Notes under the pieces: model-generated
What the model was told of the DNA's origin: nothing
Seen by the model: the letters and a program-made list of their open reading frames with translations, nothing else
Databases searched by the model: none
Assembly (NCBI GenBank): GCA_030142905.1
Contig: JASJOG010000069.1
Coordinates: 1,343,501-1,407,500 of the forward strand
DNA from: Heliopora coerulea
Lineage: Eukaryota; Cnidaria; Anthozoa; Scleralcyonacea; Helioporidae
Direction: 5' to 3'
DNA length: 64,000 nucleotides
Made by a program: the position numbers and the translations under genes
In this document: positions 35,351-50,300 of the stretch, in pieces
How positions within the stretch are numbered: the first letter of the stretch is position 1
How the letters are laid out: every line of letters begins with the position of its first letter

Positions 35351-38300
35351 CTGCAAACAGAAAGAAGCAGCATTGAATGCAACGCCATCAGGCAAACAAA
35401 ATGGCACATACATTATCCTCCGCTTGTGTATGACAGGTAATCATAATGGTATAATGGATTAAGTTAGTGTTAATGGCGTAAAATTTTCAACATTAAGAAA
35501 CATGCGGAACCCCACCACCTCAGGATTGTCTGATCATAGCTCTCCCTGAGCCACAGTGGTGCCTGGGAGGTTTAAAGTGCTAACTCCATCACATGACAAT
35601 GGAGATTTCCTTTGAAGGAAATTTCCGAGTGTCAAAATGACATACTTAGAAAACCCAACATTGACCAGCTTCGATCAGGACGTGATCGAGTTTAAATACC
35701 AAATATTGAATATACCCCATCACTTCTTTACCGCCATCATATCTACAGAACTCGTCGCGAAGACCTTAGCAATGGCCTTCATATGCAAAATATTCTTAGT
35801 GAGGTTAAAGGATGGGATATACCATGCAACTGTACACACAATGTTCCTACAGTTATTAAATGGCATTGACGATGATGAGATTTCAAAGGTGCTGTTACAC
35901 CAGGCAATTTCTTACGTGATATTGGTTGCAATTTTGGGACGTAACAAAATTGGGAGAAAAAAAGAGTGTAACACCCTTCGCTGGTTACAAATCTTGTAAC
36001 GTTTATGTTGGGGGCATTCGTCGTTAGAAGCAGAGTTCTATTCTACTTTCAGCAAAGTTCAGGTGAAAATGCTGCGTGGCAAAAAAGGGGTGTTACTGTT
36101 TGCTTCAGTCTCCAGTTTTGTGCCGCCACTAAATTGCGACCTTAAGGCAGTGGGCAACATTAGGATTAGAGTTATGGTAAGCATTAACGACAAAATAACG
36201 TCAGGTAGCCTTCAAGGGTAGCTTTTCACGATTACCTGTAGCTTTACTGTTTGCCATTTTCAAATATATCCATCTTGAAATATTCTGCTGTACATGCCAT
36301 GCAGCACTTCACATACTATAGCGTTAAATCGTGCACTGTATGTATGAACCTTCAAAATGTCTACGAGTGATTGTCCAGGCGGAAATCGTAACTTTAATAT
36401 GAATAACAATGCCCAGCAGATTGTGCTAAGTATTGCCATATGTAAACATTTAAACTCTTCTAGCCTTCTTTGTAACAATTGTTAATGTTTACATATGGCG
36501 ATACTTCGTACAATCTGCTGGGCATTGTTATTCATATTAATGTATGAACCTTGATTCACCTTTTCCATTCCATAGTAAATTGCCTATTTCAGATCATTTC
36601 AACCATACACAAACAAGGAATGCCTCAAGCATTTTAATATCCAATGAGAGTACACTGCAGTGGCGGATCCTTGGGAAGGATTTAAGGTTTAACACCCACC
36701 CACCCTTGAGGCGCCAAACAACGTGGGGATTCCTTGCCAGAGTCTCTATGTTCACATAATAAAGTTAATTTGCCTCTTTTCTCTTTAATTGTGCACCCTG
36801 TTTATATGATAAAAGATTCTTACCCCCCTTAAAAACCTGTCTTAATTATCTTATCTGTTAAGTCTTATCAACTTAACAGTTAGCGGTCGAGGGTAAATGC
36901 CATAATGTTCTATCGAATATGCCCTTCACTTAATTGTCATCACCATTATATATAATGAACTCGTGGCCATGCCCTCGGCAGTGGCCTCCGTAGCTCAGTT
37001 GGCAGACCATCGCACTAGATTCACGAGGTCGTGGCTTCGATTCCCAGCCGGATGCCCCAAAGTTACATTTTTCGCAACAGGTCTTGGTTGGGTCTTTAAA
37101 TATCTAGACACTCGAGATTTTCCTCTTTTATAATAACCAAACGTCTGGTTAACCACCTCCTTCTCGAAAACCTGGAACCACACTTGGCATGGCAAACCCC
37201 ACCTTCTGCAGAATCCTAGATCCGCCCCTGCATTGTATTGAGTTACCCGTTTCAGGAAAAGCTCAATTTCTATCAGTACCTATGCAATAACGGTTGGTCC
37301 TGTTTTAATACCTGTAAACAAAATAGGTCAGTGTACGAAAATTGAAAGTTAACTTGGTTTGTTGGATTACTGAATAATATTAAGGATATTCGTACGTATT
37401 CCGTTTTTCCGTTTCATGTTTCAGTCACTTGTGGCCATTACAACGTCATATCTCACAATGAAGCTAGCTTCTTCGAACTAAACGTAATGTCTTATATGGT
37501 AATGTAACAAACAAAATGGAACCCTCACGTCCTGTTGCACCATAACGTTTCGTCTTGTAACGTTATGAAGAAAACACATACAAGTATAATACGAAACATA
37601 CTCCAAATAAGAGTGACACCTTGAAACTCAAGACTTGGATGAAAACAAGACAAGACTATAATGTTGTAGTACACTACAATGAAATCTTGGGTTTCAAGAT
37701 GTCACTCTTATTCGGAGAATGTTTCGTATTGTACTTCTTAAAGTTATCGGCAGGCAATGGATTTTGGTCAAACACATACAATATGGCTGCCTAATAAGAC
37801 GCAGTAAATCGTATACAAAATAGTCCCTTTTTACCCAAACTGTTCTCCACGATCTTCTCGGCTCAAAAAGCATGTATCTCCAAAGTAGTCGGTAAAGTTG
37901 CAAAATACATAATATTCCTGCCTTAACTGTATGGGCTTATGTAAATTCCACAGTTTTAACATCTACCCTTATGTACGCAATGGCTCATGTATGGGTGAGG
38001 AAAAATTCCCAATGTAAAACCTTAGAGCCTAAATTAACTTCTATAAAAATGACATAACATCACACATCATATCTTATACCTACACTTCCTACAAGTTAAT
38101 GACATGTAAACCTTACAACATAACGTTTCGCGGCATAATATCCAAGTCTGCACAAAACTCGACCAGTGCAATGTGTGGTAGGTCTCGTGAATCATATAAC
38201 TTCACTAAGCGCATTTTCACCACATGAGCATTAGATTTCATAGGTTAAGACTAACGAGTGAACATCTGCCAGTCTCTAAGATTTTGCAAGCCCTGATGCC

Positions 38301-41300
38301 CGACCCAGAAAATCCTGGCAACGATCCTGCAAGGCAAAATCTGTTCAGAGTAAACCAAATATACTTACCCTACAATTCCAAGCAAAATTATGAAATAATC
38401 CATTAACTTCTGACACAGAGTGAGCTGCCTAAACGAAAACAAGCTCAATAGCTATGAAATAACTAAAAAGATAAATAACATACAAAAAAGACCAGCTTAT
38501 TTTCAAGCCATATCGCGTCATGACCGGCATGAATAGTTCTTGTATAGATTAAGCAAATGGGTACAACGGGTGGTCTCAATGTCCTAATACACACCTGCCA
38601 AACGGCACACATGCGTGGGCAACAGGCCCGAAGCAAGTAAAGAAAAAGGGGCAAGGACTCTATTGTGTTTAAGTATGGACCGACGACTGGACCAAAATCA
38701 CTGAAAATGTTAGTTTGGTAATCCGTACGTGACAATGAAAGCATTCTCTAAAACACTCTAAATTTATCCGTTCGTAATTTTCATATCACACTTTGTAAAG
38801 TAGTGATGAATATTATGCATGCTTTCGTTCAAGTCTTCTCTGAGAAAAACAATGACCTTTTTCCATTGTTCAGTTAGCTCACTCATTTCAGACTAAAGTT
38901 ACTCTGGAGAATTGTTTCTTTGAAATTTGACGATCTCTAGATGCTCGTCAGAGCAGTAGGTTTAAAATAATGAAAAGGACACAAACGTCATATGGTCCGC
39001 GGTGGACAATTTTCATATGTAACGCGATAGGTTAGTTGACAAAAACAAATAAATGCTTTAGAATTTATTTATTCACACATGCTTATGGGCCTTATGGCGT
39101 TTGGCAGTGGTGTTGGCTTGGGCCTATCCACGAAGTACCAACGCGCTTAAATTCGTCCAAACCTGGGAGTAAATGTTAAGAGAGTGGCAAGGTAGGGTAC
39201 GTTTTTGCGTTAGGTCATTGTATGGTCGCCAGGTCATTATGGCGGGTAAGCATGACTCTATCGCATGTTTTCGGAGAAAATTAAGATATGGGGTGAGGAG
39301 GAAAAAGGCGTGACCATGAAAATTGTAACCGCCCACTTTGTCCTCCCTTCCACTTTTTGGCGGCTGGTTGTACCACTTTGGCCTATCGTGGTATTTCTAA
39401 CTTACAATATTTTTAGGATTACACCATCGGTTTATTTGCTCAATTTCTACTCGATGTTATCGTCAACTATAACCTCAGAAATTTCGAGTTCAGGTAAGAA
39501 AGCTTTTACAAAAATTATTCAATATTTTCACTTTGTCAGGTCGTTTAGTTAAGTAAAGTTTGAGTGGTTAATTACAAAAATGCACATAAAGATTACTGCA
39601 AGGAAAGCGCGACATATGGTACATGAATTGTTTATGTTGCACAATAAACTAGCGAGGTACGACCAAGTCTACGATACAAACAACGTATGAACATTAAATT
39701 GTACAGAACACTTACCACACTACTTTCTATTTATTACACACATGATCATCATAAGATTTTTTTTCCGTTTTCAAAAAGCCGCGTCAGAACAATTCATTCT
39801 TTACAGTACAATTTTTCGTGCGTCTGGTATTCGTTGGTAATACTTTCACACCGCCTGGACGGCGTTTTGATTGCCGTATTTTAAACGTGAAAGTATTTAT
39901 ATCGACAAGCAGGCTCTATGTTATAAATAGTTTTTAGCTTAGATCTAAATGTATAAATAACACCTACCCCTCGAAAATTCTTAAATGGAATACTCCAGGT
40001 AGTATAAGAGCTAATAGAATGCAGCAAGTCGACCCAATGAGAGCCATTAGTGTTGAAAAACTTGGAATACCAACTACAACCACAACTGTGATTCCTACAA
40101 GGCCTGAACGTATAAATGTCTAGATAAAATTATAAACAAAATTATTTGTTCAAAAGGCGTGTGACATATATTAATGATTACCCTTTGGGTGCCTATGGGT
40201 GTACCGGAGGTAGCAAAGTAACATCACGAGTGAATCATAACCAGTTTTTCAGGACTTGATAAGGTACAAGTACAAGTAAAATACAGTAAAAAACAACGGA
40301 AACTCCGAATGTTATGATGAAACTGAGATAAAAATGAAGAAATGTGCGCGCTAAGTTTTATTTTATACAATGTGCACAAACCCCGAAAAGCACTTTTTCT
40401 AAATTGTCCGTCTTGAAGTTTTTACAGTCGTGGTGATTTTCAATGTGAAAAAAATAGGATCGTTTTCCTTAAAACGGTGGAAATTGATTAAAACTCAAGA
40501 ACATAAATAAGTCCGAATCATAAAGAATGTGTAACTAACGGAGGTTGTGTAACTAACGGACGGGCTAAGTCAAACTGGTGTTTGTTTTGAGATAAAGTGT
40601 AACAACTAGTACCCTAAAAATGCAAAGTTCGATAGTACGACTCGCCAACTGCACAGATTTCGAAGTTTCTAACCTCAGAATAACTAAGCTGAAAAATTGG
40701 CCGAACAAACGAACGGTAATTTCCGACCTTTCCTGACCCCTGATGAAGCTTCTTCAGGGCCCCTTTCACAAGACGAATTTTATCGTATGAACCAAATTTC
40801 TTTTTATAAATTGAATATATTTCTCATTAATTCCAGCAGAGTGCCTGGAATTTATTCATCAGTTTTCTCCTTAAAGTCATCAAAGGAAAGAAGGTTTAAC
40901 TACACTATAAGCAGTTAATTCCTGTTACTGTAGAACTTACGCAAACTTGCATAGTTTGTTTGTCTCTTAACCAACTCACCAAGTTTCCTGCCGATCTATA
41001 AGGAAACTTATTGTACGGCTATACAGCCATTCACTTTTTAACCAACCATGAGGTCTGCAGAAGAAAGCTTAACCTGAACTTTTTGTACAGATTGAGCAAC
41101 GACGAATGAGGTCTGTACGCAAAAAAAACGATTGCAAATACGAAATTTCCCACACTTTCCCGTACAGAGTAAATCAACCTAGCTGGTATTACATGCACGG
41201 AAGTCGGTATCCTTCCTTCATCGCTTTCAACAGTCTTTTTAATTTGCGAGGTGGCAGTTTAGTTTAACTCACTCGTTTTTGTTCTTTTTCTTATATTTTT

Positions 41301-44300
41301 CCCTTTTTTCTGCTTATGTGATCCAAGCAAAGATTTAACAAGGTCCTAAGCAGTTTGTTGTTGTCAATCTTACGTGAAGCGTACCCGAATTTCATTCGTT
41401 TTTTTCAAATCAACGCGGAAATTTTCCTGTACGAACACACTTGTCGGTATGAAAAATTTATTGCAGGGCTGAGGGCTGAGGGCTGAGTAGCCAATCAGAG
41501 CGCGTCGATTGTTTTGCGTAGAGACCGGCCAGATCACGAGCTCAGGCAAAAAAATTAATTACTTCCTAACCAAGTGTGAGGTCTGAATGGCAACGCATTT
41601 GCCAGCAGGTTAACACGAACTGACCTGGGTTGTAACATTACCTAGATTGAAGTGTAGTGGCCTAGATTGACGTGTAGTGGTCAAGGTTGAAATAAATTGA
41701 CATGAAATACGAATTTACTATCAACAGATTTGAGGAAAACATATGAACAGGAATTTATAGATAAAACTTACACATTTGTAATAATCCTCATTCTGGGAAT
41801 CTTTGAATAACCTCAGTTCTAAAATTCTTGATACTGGGAACATCATAACTGAAATGGCAGATATATTTTACTTATAATAATGATTATTAATTCATGAAGT
41901 AGACACAAAAGAATTTAAGGTTTAAAGAGGTGTTTTAAATGTCATACAACACACTCCTGATTTACATGAACTTTTCGTGCGATTTCTCGGCTAAAATCGC
42001 TGGAATCTCCACCATTCTTGAAGAGCATGAATGTTTACATGTATTCGTATCATACGTACCTTACAACATTCGCGTTGGTGTTGTATCGGACATATATCCG
42101 GTACAATACAATAGCTCATATGGTAAATAGTACTTACAAAACTCGACTAACAATTAAAAATGTCAAATCAAAACTTGCCAAGTTTACAAGTGTAAAACGC
42201 ACATGGGGAGATAAGTCACCAAGCCCACCTGGATACGTGAAAAATAAGGAAAATATCAAGCAGCTCTTGACGACCACAGGAACCTTGCCTACAATGTTAA
42301 TTCATAAATTGAGGCATGGAATACTACATTTGACCACAATTTAAAGTGCGTCTATCAAATTGATCAAATTCATGAAACTACAAATCAAGACCTTATTTGC
42401 CTAGAAGCATCCGTCAAATCCGTCTCTTTAATTTTCGCATTTAATTGTAGCATGCTACAAATTCATTCCCCCTTACGGAATTGTTGTACCATACGAGGCA
42501 AGGCCGGGAATGAGTTATTTAATGACTTATAGCAAGATGCTAGAGCCCCTTCTGTTGGGTTATTTTGCCTACTAGAACGGATCCCCCTTCATAACATTAG
42601 AATGAGAAAAAGTCTTTTTTTTTTTAATGCTAAGAAAATTTCTAGAAACACATATAAGCACTTACCTATCTGCAACTGCCACAGATCCTAATTTTGAGCT
42701 AGTTTTATTTATATTTTATATTAAAGAGAGTCGTTAAGAATGCCATGAAATTATTAATGTACCAAAATACCGTCATGAAATAAAGGATTATTATCATCAT
42801 CACCATCATCACCATCATTATCACCATCAGCATAACGACCACCACCATCACCATCACCACCACTACTACCACCGTCATTATCACAATGACCATCAACACC
42901 ATCATCATCACCATCACCACCACCACCACCAACATCACCATCACTATGACCATGACCATCAACACAACCACTGTCACCACCACCACCATCACCATTACCA
43001 CCACCATCACCATCATCACACAATCAACTTTGCACGCGATGAAGGTTCCACATGTGATTTTTAGTCATTATAAAACCAGGTGAGTACGTCACTTAAGAAA
43101 AAAACTTATAATAAATGACTTGACGGGTCACGAGCCATTTCGGTGGGGGCCGAGGCCGAGTCCCACAGCTGTACCTTCTGGTAGCATGTGCGACCGCTGT
43201 TCTCGGTTGATTTAGCGTAACCTTTCAGTATTTGTACCAACGTGATGAGGTACTCAGTTTCCTTAGCTCTCAGGTTGATAAATAATGAATCATCCTCATG
43301 CAATTAAAAAACTCCTTGCTAGACTTCACTAAGGATGATATAAGTACGTTACAAACCTTGACTTGTTTATGTAAGTGACATTTCAAAAATTTATCAAAGA
43401 AAAATCATAACCGTGTCTTGTCTTCAAACGTGATAAAAACACAAGGGTTCGTTTTTGAAGTCAATTAAAAACGAAACGAAAACTTAACGCTATCAAAAAC
43501 TTACGCTCGGCAACACGTCCTTCCGTGACATTTTTCATGCCAGAAATAGACCAACCCAGACAGGGTTGAGGATAGTGATTAAGCAAAACCTTTCATCAAA
43601 AAATGCATTCCCTTTTCACACTAAAAAAGGTCTTCTGCTAGGCACGATAGTTATTCAATTTAAAATTTTCGGCAATTAGCCACCGTTAAGCCGTCATATG
43701 TGTGGTAAGATACGACTATACAAAGCACTCTACTTTTATATTACCTCACTATTTGTTTAATACTCACCATTTGGAAGATTTAATGTAATAATACTCTTTG
43801 TTTCATCACCAAATGACTATAAAATTTAAAATTTCCGTATTGTATGAATACAAACTGTAGCAACTGTAATCTAAAAATAACTCACGCTTAAAATTAGATT
43901 ATGATGGAAATTTTCAACAAATTGAACCCCGTTAATTGGCCTACAGAGAGAAGATCTTTTGGGGACTGGCAAAGTGATTCAAGTTGAAGAATAATATAAA
44001 AAGTTTTTATTTAAGACCTGCGCCTAAGAGTAGCTTTCTCATTCACAACCTGATTGCCACACTAATTCTTATTTAGTAGCAATTGACGATCCAGGTGGAA
44101 ATCTTAACTATGTTTAATAAAATTCATTAAAAATTCATGAGGAAAAGACAAAAGAAAATCATAAGAGTGTCGGATCTCTATATATATGATAAAGATACAT
44201 GTACCTTTATATGTGAAGAACAAGTTCAATTTTTTCGGCTTACGAAAGATAAATTTCCAAACTTTCTTCACGAGTTAGCGTATTAAAAGGTGAATTTTAT

Positions 44301-47300
44301 AAGACATTTAAAAAACTCGCAGCTCGTGCTTTATCGGGCCTAAAACACTCGGCTATTGCCTCGTGTTTTAAATCCCGATAAAGCACTCCTGCTCGGTTTT
44401 TAAATATTACTTAAATATGATGGCCCAGAATTTAAATTGAGGCATAAAGAAAACATTAATTTAAGTATAAGAATTTATCAAACTGTTTCATATTTATAAC
44501 ACCATTAATTCTTATTTAAACGCAACTTTTGAAGAAGATAAGAATAAAATGTTAGTATTGTGTATTATTCATGGGTGAGGAGAGCTCAGTCACCTTTAAA
44601 GAATGAATATAAATAAAGATCATGGCATTATAACTTTTTAGAACGGTAGACAAAATAACGCACGGCTTGGTAATGAAACTCAACCTTGAGGTCATCTTAA
44701 GGAAAATTATCTATGATTAAAAAAAACTAAAAAGCCAAGCAACTCAATAGAAATTAATATACTTTGTTATACAATTCATTGCTGTTAGGCCAAACCAAGA
44801 TACTATTTGATCGGTCATCATCATGGCTATAAGAATACCGTTTAGAAGGAGGCAAAATGGCCAGAGTATGATTTATGCTCGAAACGTTGGAACTCTTTGA
44901 GATCAGTTACGGCAGTTACCAGCCTTTCAACTTTTTACCTTATTTAACACTGTCTACGTAGTATTCTATTTTTATATCATTCAATAGGCCTTATGCATAA
45001 TGACGTCAGGGTCACTAAAGCGCACGGTGATTTGTGGTCTTAGTGGTCACGCGTTATGTAAATATATTCAACATGGCTTCCTTCGAAGGTGAATGTGTGG
45101 AAGTTCTTTGCCGTCTTTCGGAGATTATTCAAACGAATGAAGATCCTAGTTCTTTTGAGAACTCTTGCGCGGGTCTTCGGACGTTTAATAGTCCTGAAAG
45201 TACTGACCAAAGCTCACTTACCGTAACGAATACAACGAAACGAAGTGGAGATGCTGGTGGCTATAGTTGGTGTGTTCCTAGTTGCTTTAACAACAATAAA
45301 TGGAATCCCGAGCTATCTTTTTACAATTTTCCCAATGGGAAAATTGGGACGCAGTGCGATTAATCTGATTTCAAGGAAGGATTTTTGCCCGACAATTGGC
45401 CACGACAATTGCCAGGATAAAAAACTATAGAATCCTGAGTACAGTTTTTCCTATTACTATGGCAGCTGATTTGAACAAAATATGGGTATTTTGTTGCTGT
45501 CTTTCAAATTTTTGCCACCACTAATTGTGGAAAAAAATAAATGTATATGTTATATTTCCAGTTTCTATTCTGTCTGTTAACAAAATAACAATGCCATGAT
45601 GGGCCAATTTAGCTGAAATTGTAGTAATAGATTTTCATTGCACAATTAATGAAATAGAATGCAACTATACCCTTATGAAAGTTCCTCATATTGGTGTTCC
45701 AAAATCACATGTGATTAAAAATACTGCAGCTTTTCCTGAAAGGTTTTACAGGTTACAAAGCAATTAAATTTCCAGTTGCATTCCATTTTCCCATCAGTAT
45801 CATGGGTTTTGCAAGACTTAAAATATAATTTGACCTAATAGACACTTCCTGAATTTGCTTGAGTGCATATAAAGCAATGGTTCATGATAAAGACTGGCAA
45901 TGAAGAAAACATTAACTGATAATAGCCTTATTGTCAGCCTCAATTTCAAACTTTTCTTTTGCATGCAGTCAAGGAAATTTGGAAAGTGTCTATTTTACTT
46001 CACCAATAAGAACATGCTGTACTGGTGGTAATACAGTACGGTGACAAATTTCTTTAACTTATGATGCAGCAATGTTGAATTGCAATTTGAAGAAATATGT
46101 CACCTCATTTTTACCAAACAAAAACTGAATGACAGAAACCATAAATTTCAAACTATTAATTATTGCTTAAGGGAAGAATATATGAAATATAAAATGAAGT
46201 TAGTTCCGGAAGCATCTTGTGCTCCCACAAAGAAATATCCCTGTGACTTTTTTGAACAAGTATATCTAAATTAGTGTAAACCACAAAGTCAATCCAGTCT
46301 AAACCTAAAATATTCATTACACCTTGGCTCTGGTAGTAATAAGTATGGTTTTCCTTTAGCTTTAAGCCATCATCAGTTTGCCTCAAAAAGAAGTTTTTGC
46401 TTCTCTCCACAATTTCTTGAACGATTTTATCCTTTGTCAAACAATAAATTTTCAAATTTGATAACTTTGTCCAGGGTCTTGGAGCTTCCTGAAGGCACAC
46501 TCCACTTCTGAGGACGTTGAGTGCATGTAACTTCCACAGGAATTTGTTGCAAATTCCGATTGGTATAATCCAGCACAGTGTAAAACAGAGCAGCAACATA
46601 TTTGCGCCACCCTCCTTGGCCTACCTTACACGAATACTTAGCACATTCCATCTCCCCTTCCAGTTGATTTAGATGAGCGTAAACTACATAGCTTACACTT
46701 TTCATAGAGGCACTAACACGAGCCTTTACCAGAAATAACAATGTTTTTCGTTGGACATCTGGCGTGACAAGGACATTTTTGACATACGCTTCCTTCCACA
46801 AGCCATAACCTTTCTTCATATTTCGGTAGCCTTTTGGCACTTTACTGTCGGGCATCGTAAGGCTGTTTCTTACCATTTTGTTTACCAGCTTCTCATGCGT
46901 AAAGAAAGGTAATTTTGTCGGGGATTTTGTCTAACCTTGACTGCTTGCAATTAGTAAATCTTCTTCGGACAACTGGGGTGCTTCAACAGTTGACCATGTT
47001 GATTCAACAACATCACTTTTGGCTGGGATTTTCGATTCTGTAAGTGAGCTTTGGTCAGTATTTTTAGGTCTGTTAAACGTCCGAAGACCCGCGCAAGAGT
47101 TCTCAAAAGAACTAGGATCTTCATTCGTTTGGATAATCTCCGAAAGACGGCAAAGAACTTCGACACATTCACTTTGGAAGGGAGCCATGTTGAAAGTATT
47201 TACATAACGCGTGACTACTAAGACCACCATTCAGCGCGCGCTTTAGTGACTCTGACGTCATTATGCATAAGGTCTATTAGATTCAAATTATGCCACACCA

Positions 47301-50300
47301 ACTCATTTAGAGTAAGTACTCTTTTGATTTTGAGCCGGAACTTTGCTTAATCATTGAAATGCTACGCCAAAGATCTTCGGCGTAACATACAAACTGATTG
47401 CCAGCGAGACATCTTACCTCATAACGAAATAAATTAATAATTAATAATAATTAATAATGTAATAAATTCATTTTGTATTGAATTCGTGAAAACGGTCAGC
47501 TGGGGTTTTCAAAGCCGTGCATTCTCGGCAAACTGCCCCAAGGACTCGAGGTACTAAAATCTGGTCCTACACAACCGCAAAACCTCACGTACAAATAAAA
47601 AACTCGACAGTGGGGACAGGCTTGAGACATGTGTAATGAGATACTGTTCGATCGCATTGTTCCACTTTAACAGTCTGATACAGCCATTGCATGGTAAATA
47701 TGCCAGGCTTAACGCTACCAAAGGCTGCAACAGTCTGTTTCGTTTAGTAAGTTAGCAAAATGGAGGATTTACAGCGATTATGAAATTTTTTCGTTACTTA
47801 CCAAATAACCGCAAACGCCAAACGTCACATAAAGTGCAGTAATTACAATCATAGCTAGCTTAAATAATCTAAAAAATTAAACGAACAAAAAAGTACATAA
47901 TACAATTCTCAAAAAATAGTAACAATGGAGTTTTACATAACAAAAAGGAAGGCACTGACTCTAACGTTGAATTAATATTACTGAAAATAAGTTGATTCCT
48001 AAGTAATTCTTTCTGATATGAAGATTTGCTTGACAGTCTTTATGATTATATCTGTCCTTACATCAAAAAACTTAAAAATTGCTTATCACCAATCAGGCAG
48101 GTAACTAAGGAGGATCTTCGATATGCCTGGTAATGAAAGCCTACCAGTGACCAATAAATCAACCATCGACCATTTAATTGATATACATTTATATTGTGAA
48201 ACCAATCAGTCCGATCTTTCTGGAGGTAAGGGCAAAAAACTTCTAATATTCATAAAGCTTTGACGAGTTGTCTGGTTACTCATGATAAAAATGCGCTCTG
48301 CCTAAATCACACACAATACATCATGAAATGGCGTTTAAGTCTTGTACCAAAAAAAAGTTCGAATCAGTTGGAATTTTTTTATGGCAAGGTTTCCATGGAA
48401 ACTGTTAAATGACTGTCATAGTGTGCTTGGTCAGCATATGTAAATTGGGACGTATTTCGCACAACCCTTGCTGTTTTGCAGTCCTATTTGTTGGACAGAT
48501 ACGCTTTTATTGTCGCAGATAGCTCGCATGCAGTTAATAATTCTTTAACAGAAAAATGAATTAAAGTTACCCTTTGAAGTTTTCTCGACAATCTTTTGCG
48601 ACTGAAGATTCTAATGAAAGGATCATTCCAGCTCCCTAAAATACCAACAGGTAATGTTATCTATGATAATTTAAAAATACAATGTCTCCAACATGAGACA
48701 GCCAAAATACAATTTACTACTGTACACGTCAGTTTCAACTAATATTTACGTCCAGTACATGATTGCAAAAGCATAAGATGTGTTTGAGTTATGTCCTGCT
48801 TGTTTTTTATGGTTTTTCTACTTTTCAGTAGTCATCTTTTACAATCACAAGCTATAGTGAGTTCAACACATTCCTCACCTCATAACAATAGATAGCAATG
48901 CCCATGAAAAATGGAATACCTTTAGCAGAATAACTGTGGATGTCTTTACTAAATAAGATAAAGCAAATTTAGGTAGATTAAAAAAAATTATTATTTAAAA
49001 AAAAAGCTAAAAAAACCTACAGTATTGTGGGAATTATCAGAGGACGGGGCAGTAGAGATTAGTGCTTTGCTGCAAAGTTAAGCGGAGTTATGTGCGGGTC
49101 ACTTAGTGCAATTACCAACATGCTGTACTTTAGACCGTAGAAAGGTGCAGAGTGTTGAGTAAAGAGCTGAGCTGTGGGTGTTGTGGAAACCTCTTTCCAC
49201 TCTGGTTCAGATGTACTAAGGAGTGATAACATTCAGTGGAACTATGTCTTCCCTTTAAATATATTTATTTGACAAGTTTTCTTTTTGTTGTATCTTGATA
49301 GTACGAATGACTATCTCGATCTGACGATATGACAAACTTTCTTGACAACTGGCACCATAGCTTACCGTACTCACATTTAATTACAAAAACCTTTCAACTA
49401 CAAAGCACTATCAATATAAACAATAACCTATCAATACATAGTGTGTCAGTTCTTTCATTGTTCTCTATAGGCGACATGGCAAGATGTGGAGCGGTGAGAG
49501 GTGCATGGCGCGGAGTACAGAGCAGAATAAGGATTGGTGTACCATAGAGTAGATTGGGGAAAAGGTATAATGCAGTGCAATGCAATACCATGTAATGGAT
49601 GCCGTACAATAGAAAGGAAGGTGGCTTAGTTTACGATGCCGTGTAGTTAGTACCGTGCTGCACGATGAGCCAGAGGTCCAGTGGATGGGGTTAGGTGCAT
49701 TGAGTGCCGTAGGGTGTGGTGTAGCGGAGACAGTGTGATGCACAACTGTGAAAGTGTCACAGCTGCTTGAATTAGGGCGCTTTACGATACGGGAGGGGAA
49801 CCTTGATCTATGTGTGGTGTACTTAGTTTCCTTAGTAAGTACAAATATTATTTGCCTTCCTTACAATGACTGCAGGAAGAGGATTGTTCTTTTTTTGAAC
49901 AATATTTCATGCCATACCATTTGAATTATTTTAAGTTCTATACCATTTCGTAACATTTGTAACATAACATTTCGTAGTATACCATCCAATTCTTTACTCT
50001 TGGACTTAACTCAAATGACAAGAACAGTACTAAATTCGTCAAGATAAAGTGACCAGTAGATCACTTTATCTTGAACTAAATTTATCAAGATAAAGTGATC
50101 TGCCGGCCAAGTGAATACACTGGGGATATAACAGAACTGGGAAGAATTCAATTATCAAACAAAGCCAACAAAAGCAGTATCCTGAATATGACCGCAGATA
50201 AATCGTAAAATATTTAGATATTGCTCACATCAAACTAACTTCAGACAACCAGGAACAATAGACACCTTGAATTTAAGATGTTTACCCTCCTTAAAGCTAC

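Larger units (their letters stand above)
44984..47277. mobile_element. ISL2EU-like DNA transposon with 238-bp inverted repeats
   Basis: Terminal inverted repeats at 44984-45221 and 47040-47277 start ATAGGCCTTATGCATAATGA on the left and ATAGACCTTATGCATAATGA on the right (complement); TA lies at both ends. It encodes an inward-facing THAP-type protein on the + strand and a YqaJ/SWIM-type protein on the - strand, the gene pair characteristic of ISL2EU elements. Both genes are damaged and the centre (45364-46155) is non-coding, so this copy is internally deleted and inactive. It lies in the transporter intron between exons j and k. Confidence 0.85.

Noticed and set aside
35637..35999. 120-codon open frame (+), and a minus-strand candidate last exon beginning near 35862
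   Set aside because: No domain; as a terminal exon it does not match the family C-terminus, while 35290-35350 does.
36983..37055. tRNA gene
   Set aside because: A and B boxes are present but no acceptor stem or full cloverleaf; it continues into a SINE tail shared with another repeat.
42665..42690. Possible minus-strand transporter exon with a GTAAGT donor
   Set aside because: It keeps neither phase nor a membrane-helix sequence; the exon at 42229-42288 fits both phase and family and fills the gap.
42705..43083. Long Met/Val- or Thr/Ile-rich ORFs on both strands
   Set aside because: Translation of a CAC/CAT microsatellite.
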